Of a stretch of DNA of 64,000 bases, positions 25,756 to 34,091 are shown piece by piece. The stretch comes from Polyangia bacterium. GTDB taxonomy: Bacteria; Myxococcota_A; Polyangia; Fen-1088. Below the pieces are notes generated by a model. The model saw only the letters and a program-made list of their open reading frames with translations. It made no database searches and was not told the origin of the DNA. Location of the stretch: NCBI GenBank assembly GCA_036268875.1, contig DATATI010000036.1, positions 1-64,000 on the forward strand, read 5' to 3'. The position numbers were made by a program, and so were the translations under genes. Positions within the stretch are counted from its first letter, which is position 1. The number at the start of each line of letters is the position of its first letter.

Positions 25756-28149
25756 ATGAAGACGAATAAGAATCCGTTCGTGGTTGTTTCGTTTGCTCTC
25801 TCATTGTTGGCTACCGCCGGCGGTTGCGGATCGGGCGGCGGCAGCAACGGCGCCACCGGCAGCGGAGGCGGCGGCGGCAGCAACGGCGACGCCGCGACCA
25901 GCGGCACCGGCGGCTCTGCCAGCGGCAGCGGCGGCGCGACGACGGGCAGCGGCGGCAGCGGTGGTGCGGGCAGCGGCGGCAGCGGTGGTGCGGGCATGGG
26001 CGGCAGCGGTGGCGCCGGCATGGGCAGCGGTGGTGCGGGCATGGGCAGCGGTGGTGCGGGCATGGGCAGCGGTGGCGCCGGCATGGGCAGCGGTGGCGCC
26101 GGCATGGGCAGCGGTGGAACCACGATGGGCAGCGGCGGAACGCCCGGCACCGACGGTGGCACCGACGCGCCTGGATTGCCGCCGACCATGCGGCGGACCA
26201 TCGCCCTCACCGACGGGTGGAAGTTCATCAAGATGGACGTCACGGGCGCGCAGGCCACCGCGTTCGACGACGGCGCGTGGACCGGCCTCTCGTTGCCGCA
26301 CACCTGGAACAATATGGACGGCCAGGACGGCGGCAGCGATTACTACCGTGGCATCGGCTGGTACCGCACGCACGTCACCGTTCCTGCCGCCGAGGCCGGC
26401 CGCCGCCTGTACGTCGAGTTCGACGGCGCCAACATTCAAGCCACGGTCTACGTCAACGGCACCATGGCCGGCCAGCACAGCGGCGGCTTCGCGCGTTTTC
26501 GGTTCGACGTCACCGACAAGATCAAGACCGGCGCCGACAACGTCATCGCCGTGCAGGTCAGCAACGCCGCCGCGCTGTCGACCAACATCCCGCCGGTCAC
26601 CGCCGACTTCACCTTCTTTGGTGGCCTGTACCGCCAGGCTCGGCTGGTCAGCGTCGATCCGGTCCACCTGGACCTGGACCACTTTGGATCGTCGGGGGTT
26701 CTGGGCACGCCCAGCAATGTGTCGAAGACCAGCGCAAACCTGGCGGTGCGCGCGTCGGTGACCAATGCCGGTACCGCCGCCGCCACCGCTTCGGTCACGG
26801 TCAAAGTGGTCGCCGCCGACGGCAGCACGACCCAGATGGGCACCGGCAACGCCACGGTGGCCGCGGGCGCCACCACCGACATCACCGTCAACCTGACTGT
26901 CGCCAACCCGCATTTGTGGGACGGATTGAAAGATCCCTACCTTTATCATCTGACGGTTGATCTGAAGAACGGCGAGCAGGCCGTCGACAGTGACGTCGAA
27001 CCGCTGGGATTTCGTTACTTCGCCTTCAATGAAAACACCGGCTTTTCATTGAACGGCAACCACCTCGGTCTTTACGGCGTCAACAAACACCAGGATCGCC
27101 TGAACAAAGGCTGGGCGGTGTCATCCGCCGATCTGGACGAGGACATGGCCATCGTCCGCGATCTGGGGGCCACGGCGATGCGCCTGGCGCACTATCAACA
27201 TGCGCAGCACTTTTATGATCTGTGTGATTCGAACGGCGTGATGGTGTGGGCGGAGGTGCCGGTGGTCAATTCGGTGACGGCGGGGACGGCGTTTTCGAAC
27301 AACGCCCAGCAACAATTGACCGAGCTCATCCGCCAGAGCGCCAACCACCCGGCGATCATCATGTGGAGCATGAGCAACGAGGTGGTCGACGCCCCGCAGG
27401 TCAACCCTCTGATGACGGCGATGAACGCGCTGGCGCACAAGGAAGATCCCTCGCGCCCGACCACGCTGGCCACCAACTATGCCCCCGACGGTCCGATCAC
27501 CAAGACCACCGACATGGAGGGCATCAACCGCTACTTCGGCTGGTACAACGGAACGTCGGATCAGTTCGCCGCCGACGCGGACAGCGCGCACCAGGTGGCG
27601 GGACGGCCGCTTGCCGTCAGCGAATACGGCGCTGGCGCCGGCATCACCATCCACACCGCCAACCCGGTCAACATGGATCACTCGGAGGAGTACCAGTGCC
27701 TGCTGCACGAGATCCACTGGAAGGCGATCAGCGCGCGCCCGTTCCTGTGGGGATCGTTCTTGTGGAACCTGTTCGACTTTGCCGTCGACACACGCGCCGA
27801 AGGCGACACGCCCGGGCGCAATGACAAGGGCCTGGTGACGTACGATCGCAAGACGAAGAAGGACGCCTTCTATTTCTACAAGGCCAACTGGTCGTCGGAT
27901 CCGTTCGTCTACATCACCGAACGGCGCTGGGCCTCGCGGCCGGCGGGGACGTATCAGGTCAAGGTGTACAGCAACGGCACCGCCGCCAACCTGACCGTGA
28001 ACGGCGCGGCGCAGGCGGCCAAGACGGCCACCGACCACATCTTCATCTGGACCGGCGTGACGCTGAAGGCGGGCGCCAACACGCTGGCCGCGATGGCCAC
28101 CGTGAACGGCAAGATGGTCACCGACACCATCACCGTGACCGGCACGTAG
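25756..28149 (+). CDS. Tethered family GH2 glycoside hydrolase (beta-galactosidase-like) lipoprotein
   Basis: A 797-residue lipoprotein: signal peptide ending LLATAGGCGSGGG, then a tether of about 120 residues containing a heptad repeat GGAGMGS, then a GH2 enzyme. The jelly-roll sugar-binding domain (from about 150) has WYRTHVTVPAAEAGRRLYVE; an immunoglobulin-like domain follows; the catalytic barrel starts with GVNKHQDRLNKGWAVS. The acid/base Glu542 sits in MWSMSNEV and the nucleophile Glu623 in AVSEYGAG, so it should be active. It probably cleaves beta-galactosides or related beta-glycosides outside the cell. ATG at 25756 is chosen because the signal peptide starts there. Confidence 0.9.
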   Translation: MKTNKNPFVVVSFALSLLATAGGCGSGGGSNGATGSGGGGGSNGDAATSGTGGSASGSGGATTGSGGSGGAGSGGSGGAGMGGSGGAGMGSGGAGMGSGGAGMGSGGAGMGSGGAGMGSGGTTMGSGGTPGTDGGTDAPGLPPTMRRTIALTDGWKFIKMDVTGAQATAFDDGAWTGLSLPHTWNNMDGQDGGSDYYRGIGWYRTHVTVPAAEAGRRLYVEFDGANIQATVYVNGTMAGQHSGGFARFRFDVTDKIKTGADNVIAVQVSNAAALSTNIPPVTADFTFFGGLYRQARLVSVDPVHLDLDHFGSSGVLGTPSNVSKTSANLAVRASVTNAGTAAATASVTVKVVAADGSTTQMGTGNATVAAGATTDITVNLTVANPHLWDGLKDPYLYHLTVDLKNGEQAVDSDVEPLGFRYFAFNENTGFSLNGNHLGLYGVNKHQDRLNKGWAVSSADLDEDMAIVRDLGATAMRLAHYQHAQHFYDLCDSNGVMVWAEVPVVNSVTAGTAFSNNAQQQLTELIRQSANHPAIIMWSMSNEVVDAPQVNPLMTAMNALAHKEDPSRPTTLATNYAPDGPITKTTDMEGINRYFGWYNGTSDQFAADADSAHQVAGRPLAVSEYGAGAGITIHTANPVNMDHSEEYQCLLHEIHWKAISARPFLWGSFLWNLFDFAVDTRAEGDTPGRNDKGLVTYDRKTKKDAFYFYKANWSSDPFVYITERRWASRPAGTYQVKVYSNGTAANLTVNGAAQAAKTATDHIFIWTGVTLKAGANTLAAMATVNGKMVTDTITVTGT
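25984..26133 (+). repeat. 21-nt in-frame tandem repeat in the GH2 tether
   Basis: About seven units of the form GGTGGTGCGGGCATGGGCAGC (one unit is 24 nt), differing by a few third-position changes. They encode repeats of GGAGMGS within the lipoprotein stalk. Confidence 0.9.
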
Positions 28150-28244
28150 CTGTCACACGATCGTTGCCGATTTTTCTCCAACCTTTGCCGGTAGCGTCGG
28201 CAATTGCCGTTACTCTCACGCCAACCAGAAAAGAGGGTGGCGGC

Positions 28245-29294
28245 ATGTTCGATCTGGAAGGCGACGAGCAATCAGTTCCAACGACGGGGGAAGTCTCGGG
28301 GGCGTTTCGGGTGGCGGCCTTGGATCTGGGGTCGAACTCGTTTCATCTGGTGGTCGTGGCGGTGGCCAACGACGGCGCCATCGCGGTGGTTGAACGGACC
28401 AAGGACATGGTCCGGCTCGGCGAGTCGGTGTTCTTCGACGGGCGCCTCAATGTTGAAGCCTTTGATCGCGGCCTGGCTTCGCTGCATCGCCTGACCGCCG
28501 CCGCCCGTGCCCACGCGCCGGAGGTGATCCTGGCGGTGGCCACCAGCGCCATCCGCGAGGCAGAAAACGGCGCCGACTTTGTCGAGGCCGCCGAACGCCT
28601 GACCGGGGTTCCGATCCGGATTATCGATGGCATCGAAGAGGCGTGCGTGATTTACCACGGCGCCCGCCGCGCCTTGCCCGCCGCCAGCCAGCGCGTGGCG
28701 CTGTTCGACATCGGGGGTGGATCCACCGAGGCGGTTTTGGGAGACCAGCAGCACGCCTTCCTGTCCAGCTCGGTCAAGGTGGGCGTGCTGCGCTTGCGCG
28801 ATCACTGGCTGCCGTCAGACCCGCCGTCGCCCAGCGATCTGGGCATGGTTTCGCAGTGGGTGCAGACGGTGATGACTCCGACCATCGATCGCTTTCGGGC
28901 CTCGGGTTTCGATCTGGTGGCGCTGACGTCCGGAACGGCGATGCAGCTGGGCCGGTTGGTCGGCCGGCGGCTGCCGCCGGTTGCCGGGACCGATCGCTTC
29001 AAGATCAGCCTGGACGCGCTTTACGAGCTGGAGCGGCGCCTGGTGGCGCTGCCGGCGGTCGAGCGGGCGGCGATGCCCGGCCTGGACGAAGGCCGCGTCG
29101 ACACCATCGTCCCGGGCGTGGTGATCGTGCGAACCATCCTCGAGCTGGCGGGCGTCTCGCACGCGCTGGTGTGCAACGCTGCCCTGCGCGAAGGCTTGAT
29201 CGCCGAATATCTCAGCTATGGCCGCGGCGGCGCGGGCGCGGCGGCGACAAGGGAGCCCGAAGCGCATTTGCCGGGTGGCGAGGCCGTCGTCTAG
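28245..29294 (+). CDS. Ppx/GppA-family phosphatase
   Basis: A 349-residue member of the Ppx/GppA (exopolyphosphatase / pppGpp phosphatase) family with the ASKHA fold. The first phosphate-binding loop reads VAALDLGSNSFHLVVV, and the second IGGGSTEAVLGDQQ; EAVLAVATSAIREAENG-like sequence between them (ILAVATSAIREAENG) is typical. The protein has only the core two domains, as in short family members; substrate (polyphosphate, pppGpp or other) is undetermined. The ATG at 28245 follows GAGGGTGGCGGC; the frame reaches back to 28164. A membrane-anchored unknown follows 35 bp downstream. Confidence 0.85.
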   Translation: MFDLEGDEQSVPTTGEVSGAFRVAALDLGSNSFHLVVVAVANDGAIAVVERTKDMVRLGESVFFDGRLNVEAFDRGLASLHRLTAAARAHAPEVILAVATSAIREAENGADFVEAAERLTGVPIRIIDGIEEACVIYHGARRALPAASQRVALFDIGGGSTEAVLGDQQHAFLSSSVKVGVLRLRDHWLPSDPPSPSDLGMVSQWVQTVMTPTIDRFRASGFDLVALTSGTAMQLGRLVGRRLPPVAGTDRFKISLDALYELERRLVALPAVERAAMPGLDEGRVDTIVPGVVIVRTILELAGVSHALVCNAALREGLIAEYLSYGRGGAGAAATREPEAHLPGGEAVV

Positions 29295-29329
29295 GATGCA
29301 GTTCGTCCGCGCTTCGGCGGGGACGAACG

Positions 29330-30034
29330 ATGAACCAAGCTTCCAAGCACCCCGGCGTTCGGTCGCCGGCGCGATCGCGACGCTGGCTCAAGGCGCTGGT
29401 GGCGCTGGGGGTGCTGGCTGTGGCGGCGGTGATGTTCGTGCGCACCATCCGCACCATGCTGTCGGAACCGTACACGTTGCCGGCCGCCGACCTGCGCGGC
29501 TGGACCCTGGCCTTCGCCGAGGGAACCGGGCCGACCGATCCGTATCTCGTCCTGCGCGGCCCGCCGGACATTGCCGTCACGCTGTCGCACCAGCTTTTCA
29601 AACGCTCGATGGAATCGCTCAGCACGCCGGCGGTGCCGGTGGTGCCGCTTTTGTTGCGCGGCGAGTTTGATCGCTCGTTCGCCGGGCACATGGCGCCTGA
29701 CGCGCTGCTGGCCGCCGCTCGCAACGCCGGCCTGGGTGGCCGCCCGCTGGTGCCGCGCTGTCTGGCGTATCGGCGCAACAGCGTCGTCGGCTCCACCCGC
29801 CAGCTTTTCTACTTGCTGTTCGACATGCCTGCCTTCGCCCAGTTCCGCCACGTGCTGGCCGATCGCGCCGTCGGAGTCGGCGCCGTCGCCTACGATCCGC
29901 TGTCGCTGTCGCCGGCCCTGGTGATCGCCACCGCGCAATCCAACGCCGAAGACTGGTCCCCCCTCGCCGCCAATGAGACGGCAGACTGCAAAGCCCCCGT
30001 CACCGTCGAAGCGGGCCGGGCGGGCAATCCGTAG
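29330..30034 (+). CDS. Hypothetical membrane-anchored protein
   Basis: I do not recognise this 234-residue protein. It has a basic N-terminus (SPARSRRWLKA), one transmembrane helix (LVALGVLAVAAVMFVRTI, about residues 24-41) and a soluble domain of about 190 residues with LAFAEGTGPTDPYLVLRGPP and a C-terminal part containing QFRHVLADRAVGVG, likely in the periplasm. It starts 35 bp after the Ppx/GppA gene and is probably co-transcribed. It converges with the flap-exonuclease gene, the two stop codons being only 4 bp apart. Confidence 0.6.
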   Translation: MNQASKHPGVRSPARSRRWLKALVALGVLAVAAVMFVRTIRTMLSEPYTLPAADLRGWTLAFAEGTGPTDPYLVLRGPPDIAVTLSHQLFKRSMESLSTPAVPVVPLLLRGEFDRSFAGHMAPDALLAAARNAGLGGRPLVPRCLAYRRNSVVGSTRQLFYLLFDMPAFAQFRHVLADRAVGVGAVAYDPLSLSPALVIATAQSNAEDWSPLAANETADCKAPVTVEAGRAGNP

Positions 30035-30038
30035 CTGA

Positions 30039-30920
30039 TCAGCCGTCGCGCCAGCGTTTGGGCGTGGTCTTCAGCGTCGTGGCGCCGATGCGGTCGCACC
30101 ATGATTCGAACCATGTGCGGGGCACGCCGCGGAATTCCAGATCGGCCAGCGACTGTGGCAGCGGCACGGTCTCGACCAAGGTGGCCAGGGTTCGGTACAG
30201 CAAGGCCTCCTCGCGGTGCTCGCTCAAGGTCGCGCCGAGTTGCAGGGCGCCGCGCGGTTTCACCGACCAGTTCGACGGGAACTCGGGGATGCGTTCCAGG
30301 TGTTCGTACGCGCCCAGCAACGCGCCGGCGCTGACCTCGCCGAAACCGGGCAGGCCCGGGATCCCGTCGGCGGTGTCGCCGGTGAGGGCCAGAAAGTCGG
30401 GGACGCTGCGCGGGCCGAAGCCACGGCGGCCGCGGAAGGCGGCCTCGTCGGTCAGCTTCTTTTGGCGGCGATCGATCTGCACCACGCGCTGGCCGATCAG
30501 GCATTGCCCCAGATCCTTGTCCGGCGTCAGGATGCGCACCTGTTCGACCTCACCGCGAAAGCGGCAGGCGGCGGAAGCCAGGGCGTCGTCGGCCTCGAAC
30601 TCGCGCATCGACCACACGGTGACGCCCAGGGCGGCCACCGCCTCCTCGACGGCGTCGAACTGGGCGTGCAGCTCGGGCGGCACACCCTCGTCGCTTTTGT
30701 AGGCAGCAAACAGATCGTTGCGGAAGGAACGGATGGGGTTGTCGAACGCCACTGCGACATGGCTGACCGACTCTTCCTCTTCGTGCAGCAGCGACAGCAG
30801 GGACGACACCACGCCCACCGTCGCCTTGGCGTCCCAACCGCCCGGCGCGCGGTGATCCGGCCGCTGCGAATAGTGGGCGCGGTAAAGTTCGTACGTTCCG
30901 TCGACCAGGTGCAGGCGCAC
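30039..30920 (-). CDS. Stand-alone 5'-3' exonuclease (FEN/PolA N-terminal type)
   Basis: A 293-residue flap-endonuclease-like nuclease equivalent to the N-terminal domain of DNA polymerase I. Metal-binding acidic residues are in the expected places: LVDGTYELYRA, HVAVAFDNPIRSFRNDL, MREFEADDALASAA, LTPDKDLGQCL and TGDTADGIPGLPGFG, the last leading into the helix-hairpin-helix. It would remove 5' flaps or RNA primers or process branched DNA. No polymerase domain follows. The GTG at 30920 lacks a clear ribosome-binding site but no better start exists before the first conserved Asp. Confidence 0.85.
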   Translation of the reverse strand: MRLHLVDGTYELYRAHYSQRPDHRAPGGWDAKATVGVVSSLLSLLHEEEESVSHVAVAFDNPIRSFRNDLFAAYKSDEGVPPELHAQFDAVEEAVAALGVTVWSMREFEADDALASAACRFRGEVEQVRILTPDKDLGQCLIGQRVVQIDRRQKKLTDEAAFRGRRGFGPRSVPDFLALTGDTADGIPGLPGFGEVSAGALLGAYEHLERIPEFPSNWSVKPRGALQLGATLSEHREEALLYRTLATLVETVPLPQSLADLEFRGVPRTWFESWCDRIGATTLKTTPKRWRDG

Positions 30921-30951
30921 GGGTCGACTATAGCGGGATTGCCCGCCGCGA

Positions 30952-31506
30952 CTACTTCAACGTTTCCAGCAGCGTCTTCAGATCCTCGGCGTGCTCTTCT
31001 TCCACGGCCAGGATCCCTTCCAGCATGCGGCGGGTGGTAGGATCGTCCTCGCCGACGTAACGGATCATCTCGGCGTACGAATCGATGGCCACGCGCTCGG
31101 CGACCAGATCTTCGCGCAGCATTTCCACCAGGTTTTCGCCTTCCACGTACTCCGAGTGGCTGCGCGCCAGCATTCCCTCGGGGCTGAGGTTGGGCGCGCC
31201 GCCGAGCTGGGTGATGCGCTCGGCGATCTGATCGGCGTGCTGCTGTTCTTCGCCGGCGTGGGCCAGGAATTCTTGCGCCACCGCCTGAGCGTGAATCCCA
31301 CTGGCCATGAAATAGTGGCGTTTGTAGCGCAGGACGCAGACGATCTCCGTCGCCAGGGCCTCGTTCAAAAGCTTCACCACGATGTCGCGATCGGCGCGAT
31401 AGCCCTCGGTCACGGCGCCGTTTTCGATGTGCTGGCGCGCGCGGCGCCGCAGTTCTTTCACGTCGGTCAGGAAAGTGCCGGTCTTATCTTTCGTCGGTGT
31501 GGTCAT
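30952..31506 (-). CDS. Ferritin-like / bacterioferritin-type protein
   Basis: A 184-residue four-helix ferritin-like protein. Carboxylate-histidine motifs for a di-iron site are visible: EALATEIVCVLRYKRHYF (helix 1), HAGEEQQHADQIAER (helix 2), LREDLVAERVAIDSYAEM (helix 3) and LAVEEEHAEDL (helix 4). It may store iron or detoxify peroxide, or act as a related di-iron enzyme. The ATG at 31506 has GGGGAATAG just upstream. It is followed 31 bp downstream by the flap exonuclease gene on the same strand, so co-transcription is possible. Confidence 0.85.
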   Translation of the reverse strand: MTTPTKDKTGTFLTDVKELRRRARQHIENGAVTEGYRADRDIVVKLLNEALATEIVCVLRYKRHYFMASGIHAQAVAQEFLAHAGEEQQHADQIAERITQLGGAPNLSPEGMLARSHSEYVEGENLVEMLREDLVAERVAIDSYAEMIRYVGEDDPTTRRMLEGILAVEEEHAEDLKTLLETLK

Positions 31507-31590
31507 CTATTCCCCGCCTGTAAGTCGTCCGTGAGCCATGGTGCCACAGGAACATGGATCCGGTGAGGCCTGACGCAAGCCTTTTTCGAC

Positions 31591-32076
31591 TTAGCCGGCG
31601 GACCGCAAGTCGGGGAGCGAATTCAGTCGAGATTGATTCGAACCATGGGCCGCGGTTGCGATGGCGTGGCGCAACCTTCCCTCGGTGATGATGCCCAGCA
31701 CCAGCGCGCCCGCCGCGACCACCAGGAATGACGTCCGTCCCCGATCCATCATCCGCAGCGCCACCTGCGCGTCGGTGTCGGGGGCGACGCCCGCGCTGGA
31801 CGACCGCATCCACTTCCACACCGGATCACCGTCGGGCGCGCCCGACCAGTCGTCCGTCCACAGAAGGCCGATGATGTGCATCCCCTCGGTGACCAGCAGG
31901 TGGCGGGTGCGCTTGAGCGCGGCGATCTGTCGCGCGCCCCTGATGTTGATGTGTGACGGCACCCGAACCATCGGGCTGTCCATCAATTGCACCACCGGCA
32001 ATGCGGCAGCGGCCTTCGCCGACGGTGACGAATGACGTCCCAGCGCGGTCTCCAGTTCGCTTGTGAAAATGCGCAT
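31591..32076 (-). CDS. CBS-domain pair protein
   Basis: A 161-residue protein consisting of a pair of CBS domains: VQLMDSPMVRVPSHINIRGA and HLLVTEGMHIIGLLWTDDW in the first, WMRSSSAGVAPDTDAQVALR and TSFLVVAAGALVLGIITEGR in the second. Such Bateman modules usually sense adenosyl nucleotides. The short N-terminal part has no recognisable partner domain. I chose the ATG at 32076; the frame is open to 32253, but that extension is Cys-rich and unlike CBS proteins, and it covers inverted repeats better explained as regulatory DNA. The gene is divergent from the DUF3224 gene. Confidence 0.75.
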   Translation of the reverse strand: MRIFTSELETALGRHSSPSAKAAAALPVVQLMDSPMVRVPSHINIRGARQIAALKRTRHLLVTEGMHIIGLLWTDDWSGAPDGDPVWKWMRSSSAGVAPDTDAQVALRMMDRGRTSFLVVAAGALVLGIITEGRLRHAIATAAHGSNQSRLNSLPDLRSAG

Positions 32077-32153
32077 GCGCCAGAATGCTTCAAACCCCGT
32101 GCCAGTGAACCAACGCGGCGAAGTCCCGCACGATTCGCCGCCGACGCTGCATT

Positions 32154-32204
32154 GTTCGGTAATCCCGCTGTCACCGAACGGCACTGCGGTTACGAACCAG
32201 TAAC
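32154..32204. promoter_or_regulatory. Two inverted repeats between divergent CBS and DUF3224 genes
   Basis: GTTCGGT at 32154-32160 pairs perfectly with ACCGAAC at 32173-32179, and GTTAC at 32189-32193 pairs with GTAAC at 32200-32204. They lie in the gap between two divergent genes, a likely place for operators. Confidence 0.35.
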
Positions 32205-32279
32205 ACCGGCGACAGAGTTCGCGCGCGAACACCTTGACAGGCGACGCCTCCAAAATCAGGCTGCCAATTGCTCGTTCCC

Positions 32280-32678
32280 ATGCGCGCCGCCGGCACCTTC
32301 ACCATCACCAAGAACGCTCAGCCGCCCTATGACAGCGGCGAGGGCGTGCTGCTGGGCCGCGTGTCGATCACCAAACGCTTTGTCGGCGAGCTGGAAGGAT
32401 CGTCGAGCGTCGAGATGTTGAACGCGCTGACGCCGGTGAAGGGCTCGGCCGGTTATGTGGCCCTCGAGCGCGTGTTCGGTACGCTGCACAGCCGGGTGGG
32501 TAGCTTTGTCCTGCAGCACAGCGGGACCATGAACCGCGGCCAGCCGGCGCTGTCGGTGACCGTGGTGCCGGATTCGGGAACCGCCGGTTTGAAAGGCATC
32601 GCTGGCGCCATGACCATCGAGATCGTCGACGGCCAGCATTTCTATGCGTTCGAATACACGCTGGACGCAGCGGTTTAG
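32280..32678 (+). CDS. DUF3224 domain protein
   Basis: A 132-residue soluble protein matching the DUF3224 family, which folds as a small beta-barrel. Hallmarks are the opening MRAAGTFTITKN, PPYDSGEGVLLGRVSITKRF, and later VGSFVLQHSGTMNRG and LKGIAGAMTIEIVDGQHFYA, ending in the usual FEYTL. The function is unknown; some relatives are encoded with stress genes. The ATG at 32280 matches the family start; a TTG at 32268 is possible. It ends at the stop codon of the convergent transhydrogenase gene with no gap. Confidence 0.85.
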   Translation: MRAAGTFTITKNAQPPYDSGEGVLLGRVSITKRFVGELEGSSSVEMLNALTPVKGSAGYVALERVFGTLHSRVGSFVLQHSGTMNRGQPALSVTVVPDSGTAGLKGIAGAMTIEIVDGQHFYAFEYTLDAAV

Positions 32679-34091
32679 TCAACCGCCGCGTCGTTCCCAG
32701 ACGTCCAGCGCGGCCACCCGATAGGCTTCGGCCAGGGTCGGGAAGTTGAAGGTGTTCTCGACGAAGAGATCGACGTCGGCGCCGCCCTCGCGTCCCAGCA
32801 TGGCCATCTGCCCGACGTGGATCAGTTCGGTCGCGCCTTCGCCGACGATGTGCACGCCCAGCAATTTTTTCCCGCTCGGATCACAGACCAGCTTCAAAAG
32901 GCCGTCCTGGATGCCCGAGATCTGGCCGCGCGCCACCTCGTCAAAGCGCGCCTGTCCGATGATCGTCCCCGGTGTCCGCTTTTCGGCCTCGTCGGCGGAC
33001 AGGCCGACGCTGGCCATCTCGGGGATGGTGTAGATGCCGATGGGGATCATCTCGCTCGGCAAGCCGGGGCCCAGGCCCAAGGCGTGGCGAGCGGCGCGCC
33101 GTCCTTGCTCCATCGCCGTGGCCGCCAGCGACGGCGGGCCGATGACGTCGCCGATGGCGTAGATGTGTGGCACGACGGTGCGGCAGTGTTCGTCGACGGC
33201 CAGCAGGCCGCGCTGGGTCGCCGCCAGCCCGGCGGCGGCCAGATCCAATCCGTCGACGGCGGCCACCCGGCCCAGCGCCACCAGCATCTTGTCGCTGCTG
33301 ACGGTCTCGCCGTTGCCGAGGCGGGTGATGACCTGCGAGATTCCGTCCCACTCGACCGAGCCGATGGTCTGTCCGCCGAGATAACGGCCGCCGTTGTGTT
33401 CAAAGGCCTGCACGAATTTGCCGACCAGATCGGCGTCCATGAACGCCAGTGGGCGCGGTGTTCGATCGATCATCGTCACCCTGACGCCCAGGTGCGCGAA
33501 GATCGATGCGTACTCGCAGGCGATCACGCCGCCGCCCAGCACGGTCAGCGACTGCGGCAGATACAGCATCGAAAGGATCGAATCACTGTCCAAGACATTC
33601 TCGTGATCGACGGGGATCTCCGCCGGCGTGCGCGGGCGGGACCCGGTGGCGATCATGATCGTCTGGGCGGTGACGCGGCTGCGGCTGCCGTCGACTGAAA
33701 GAATCTCCACCGTGTCCGCGTTGACGAAGCGGCCGCGGCCGTACAGCCGATGAATCCCGTTGCGTTCCAGCTGGCGGCCGAGGTACGCGACGTTCGCCTT
33801 CACCACCTGGTCCAGGCGGGTCATCAGCGACGACACCTCCATGTCCGGACGCAGCTTGAAATCCAGCAGCTCGGCGCCGCGGCGCAGGCGCGCCAGCGAC
33901 AGCGCGGTCTCGCGCAAGGTCTTGCTGGGGATGGTGCCGCGCTGAACACACATCCCGCCGACACCTTTTTCTTGCTCGACCACCGCCACCTTGCGGCCGG
34001 CCTTGCGCGCCTGGATGGCTGCTTTTTGTCCAGCCGGGCCGCTGCCGATCACCAGCACGTCGAAGGCGAGAGTGGTGACGTCATCGATCAT
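32679..34091 (-). CDS. sthA: Soluble pyridine nucleotide transhydrogenase
   Basis: A 470-residue flavoprotein of the pyridine nucleotide-disulfide reductase fold, matching SthA in length and motifs. The FAD site reads VLVIGSGPAGQKAAIQARKA, followed by GVGGMCVQRGTIPSKTLRET. As in SthA, the second Cys of the redox-active pair is absent (Thr-Ile-Pro-Ser-Lys follows directly), which separates it from lipoamide dehydrogenase. The NAD-binding loop is VLGGGVIACEYASIFAHLG and the final FAD contact is AIGDVIGPPSLAATAMEQGR. It would exchange reducing equivalents between NADH and NADPH in the cytoplasm. The ATG overlaps the HDOD gene's TGA (ATGA). Confidence 0.9.
   Translation of the reverse strand: MIDDVTTLAFDVLVIGSGPAGQKAAIQARKAGRKVAVVEQEKGVGGMCVQRGTIPSKTLRETALSLARLRRGAELLDFKLRPDMEVSSLMTRLDQVVKANVAYLGRQLERNGIHRLYGRGRFVNADTVEILSVDGSRSRVTAQTIMIATGSRPRTPAEIPVDHENVLDSDSILSMLYLPQSLTVLGGGVIACEYASIFAHLGVRVTMIDRTPRPLAFMDADLVGKFVQAFEHNGGRYLGGQTIGSVEWDGISQVITRLGNGETVSSDKMLVALGRVAAVDGLDLAAAGLAATQRGLLAVDEHCRTVVPHIYAIGDVIGPPSLAATAMEQGRRAARHALGLGPGLPSEMIPIGIYTIPEMASVGLSADEAEKRTPGTIIGQARFDEVARGQISGIQDGLLKLVCDPSGKKLLGVHIVGEGATELIHVGQMAMLGREGGADVDLFVENTFNFPTLAEAYRVAALDVWERRGG

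Noticed and set aside
25931-26145. Regular repeats at 25.9-26.1 kb as a possible CRISPR array
   Set aside because: Units are contiguous, in frame and code for a Gly-rich stalk; there are no spacers.
32077-32253. 59-codon N-terminal extension of the CBS protein
   Set aside because: Sequence unlike CBS proteins and covering two inverted repeats; treated as regulatory DNA.
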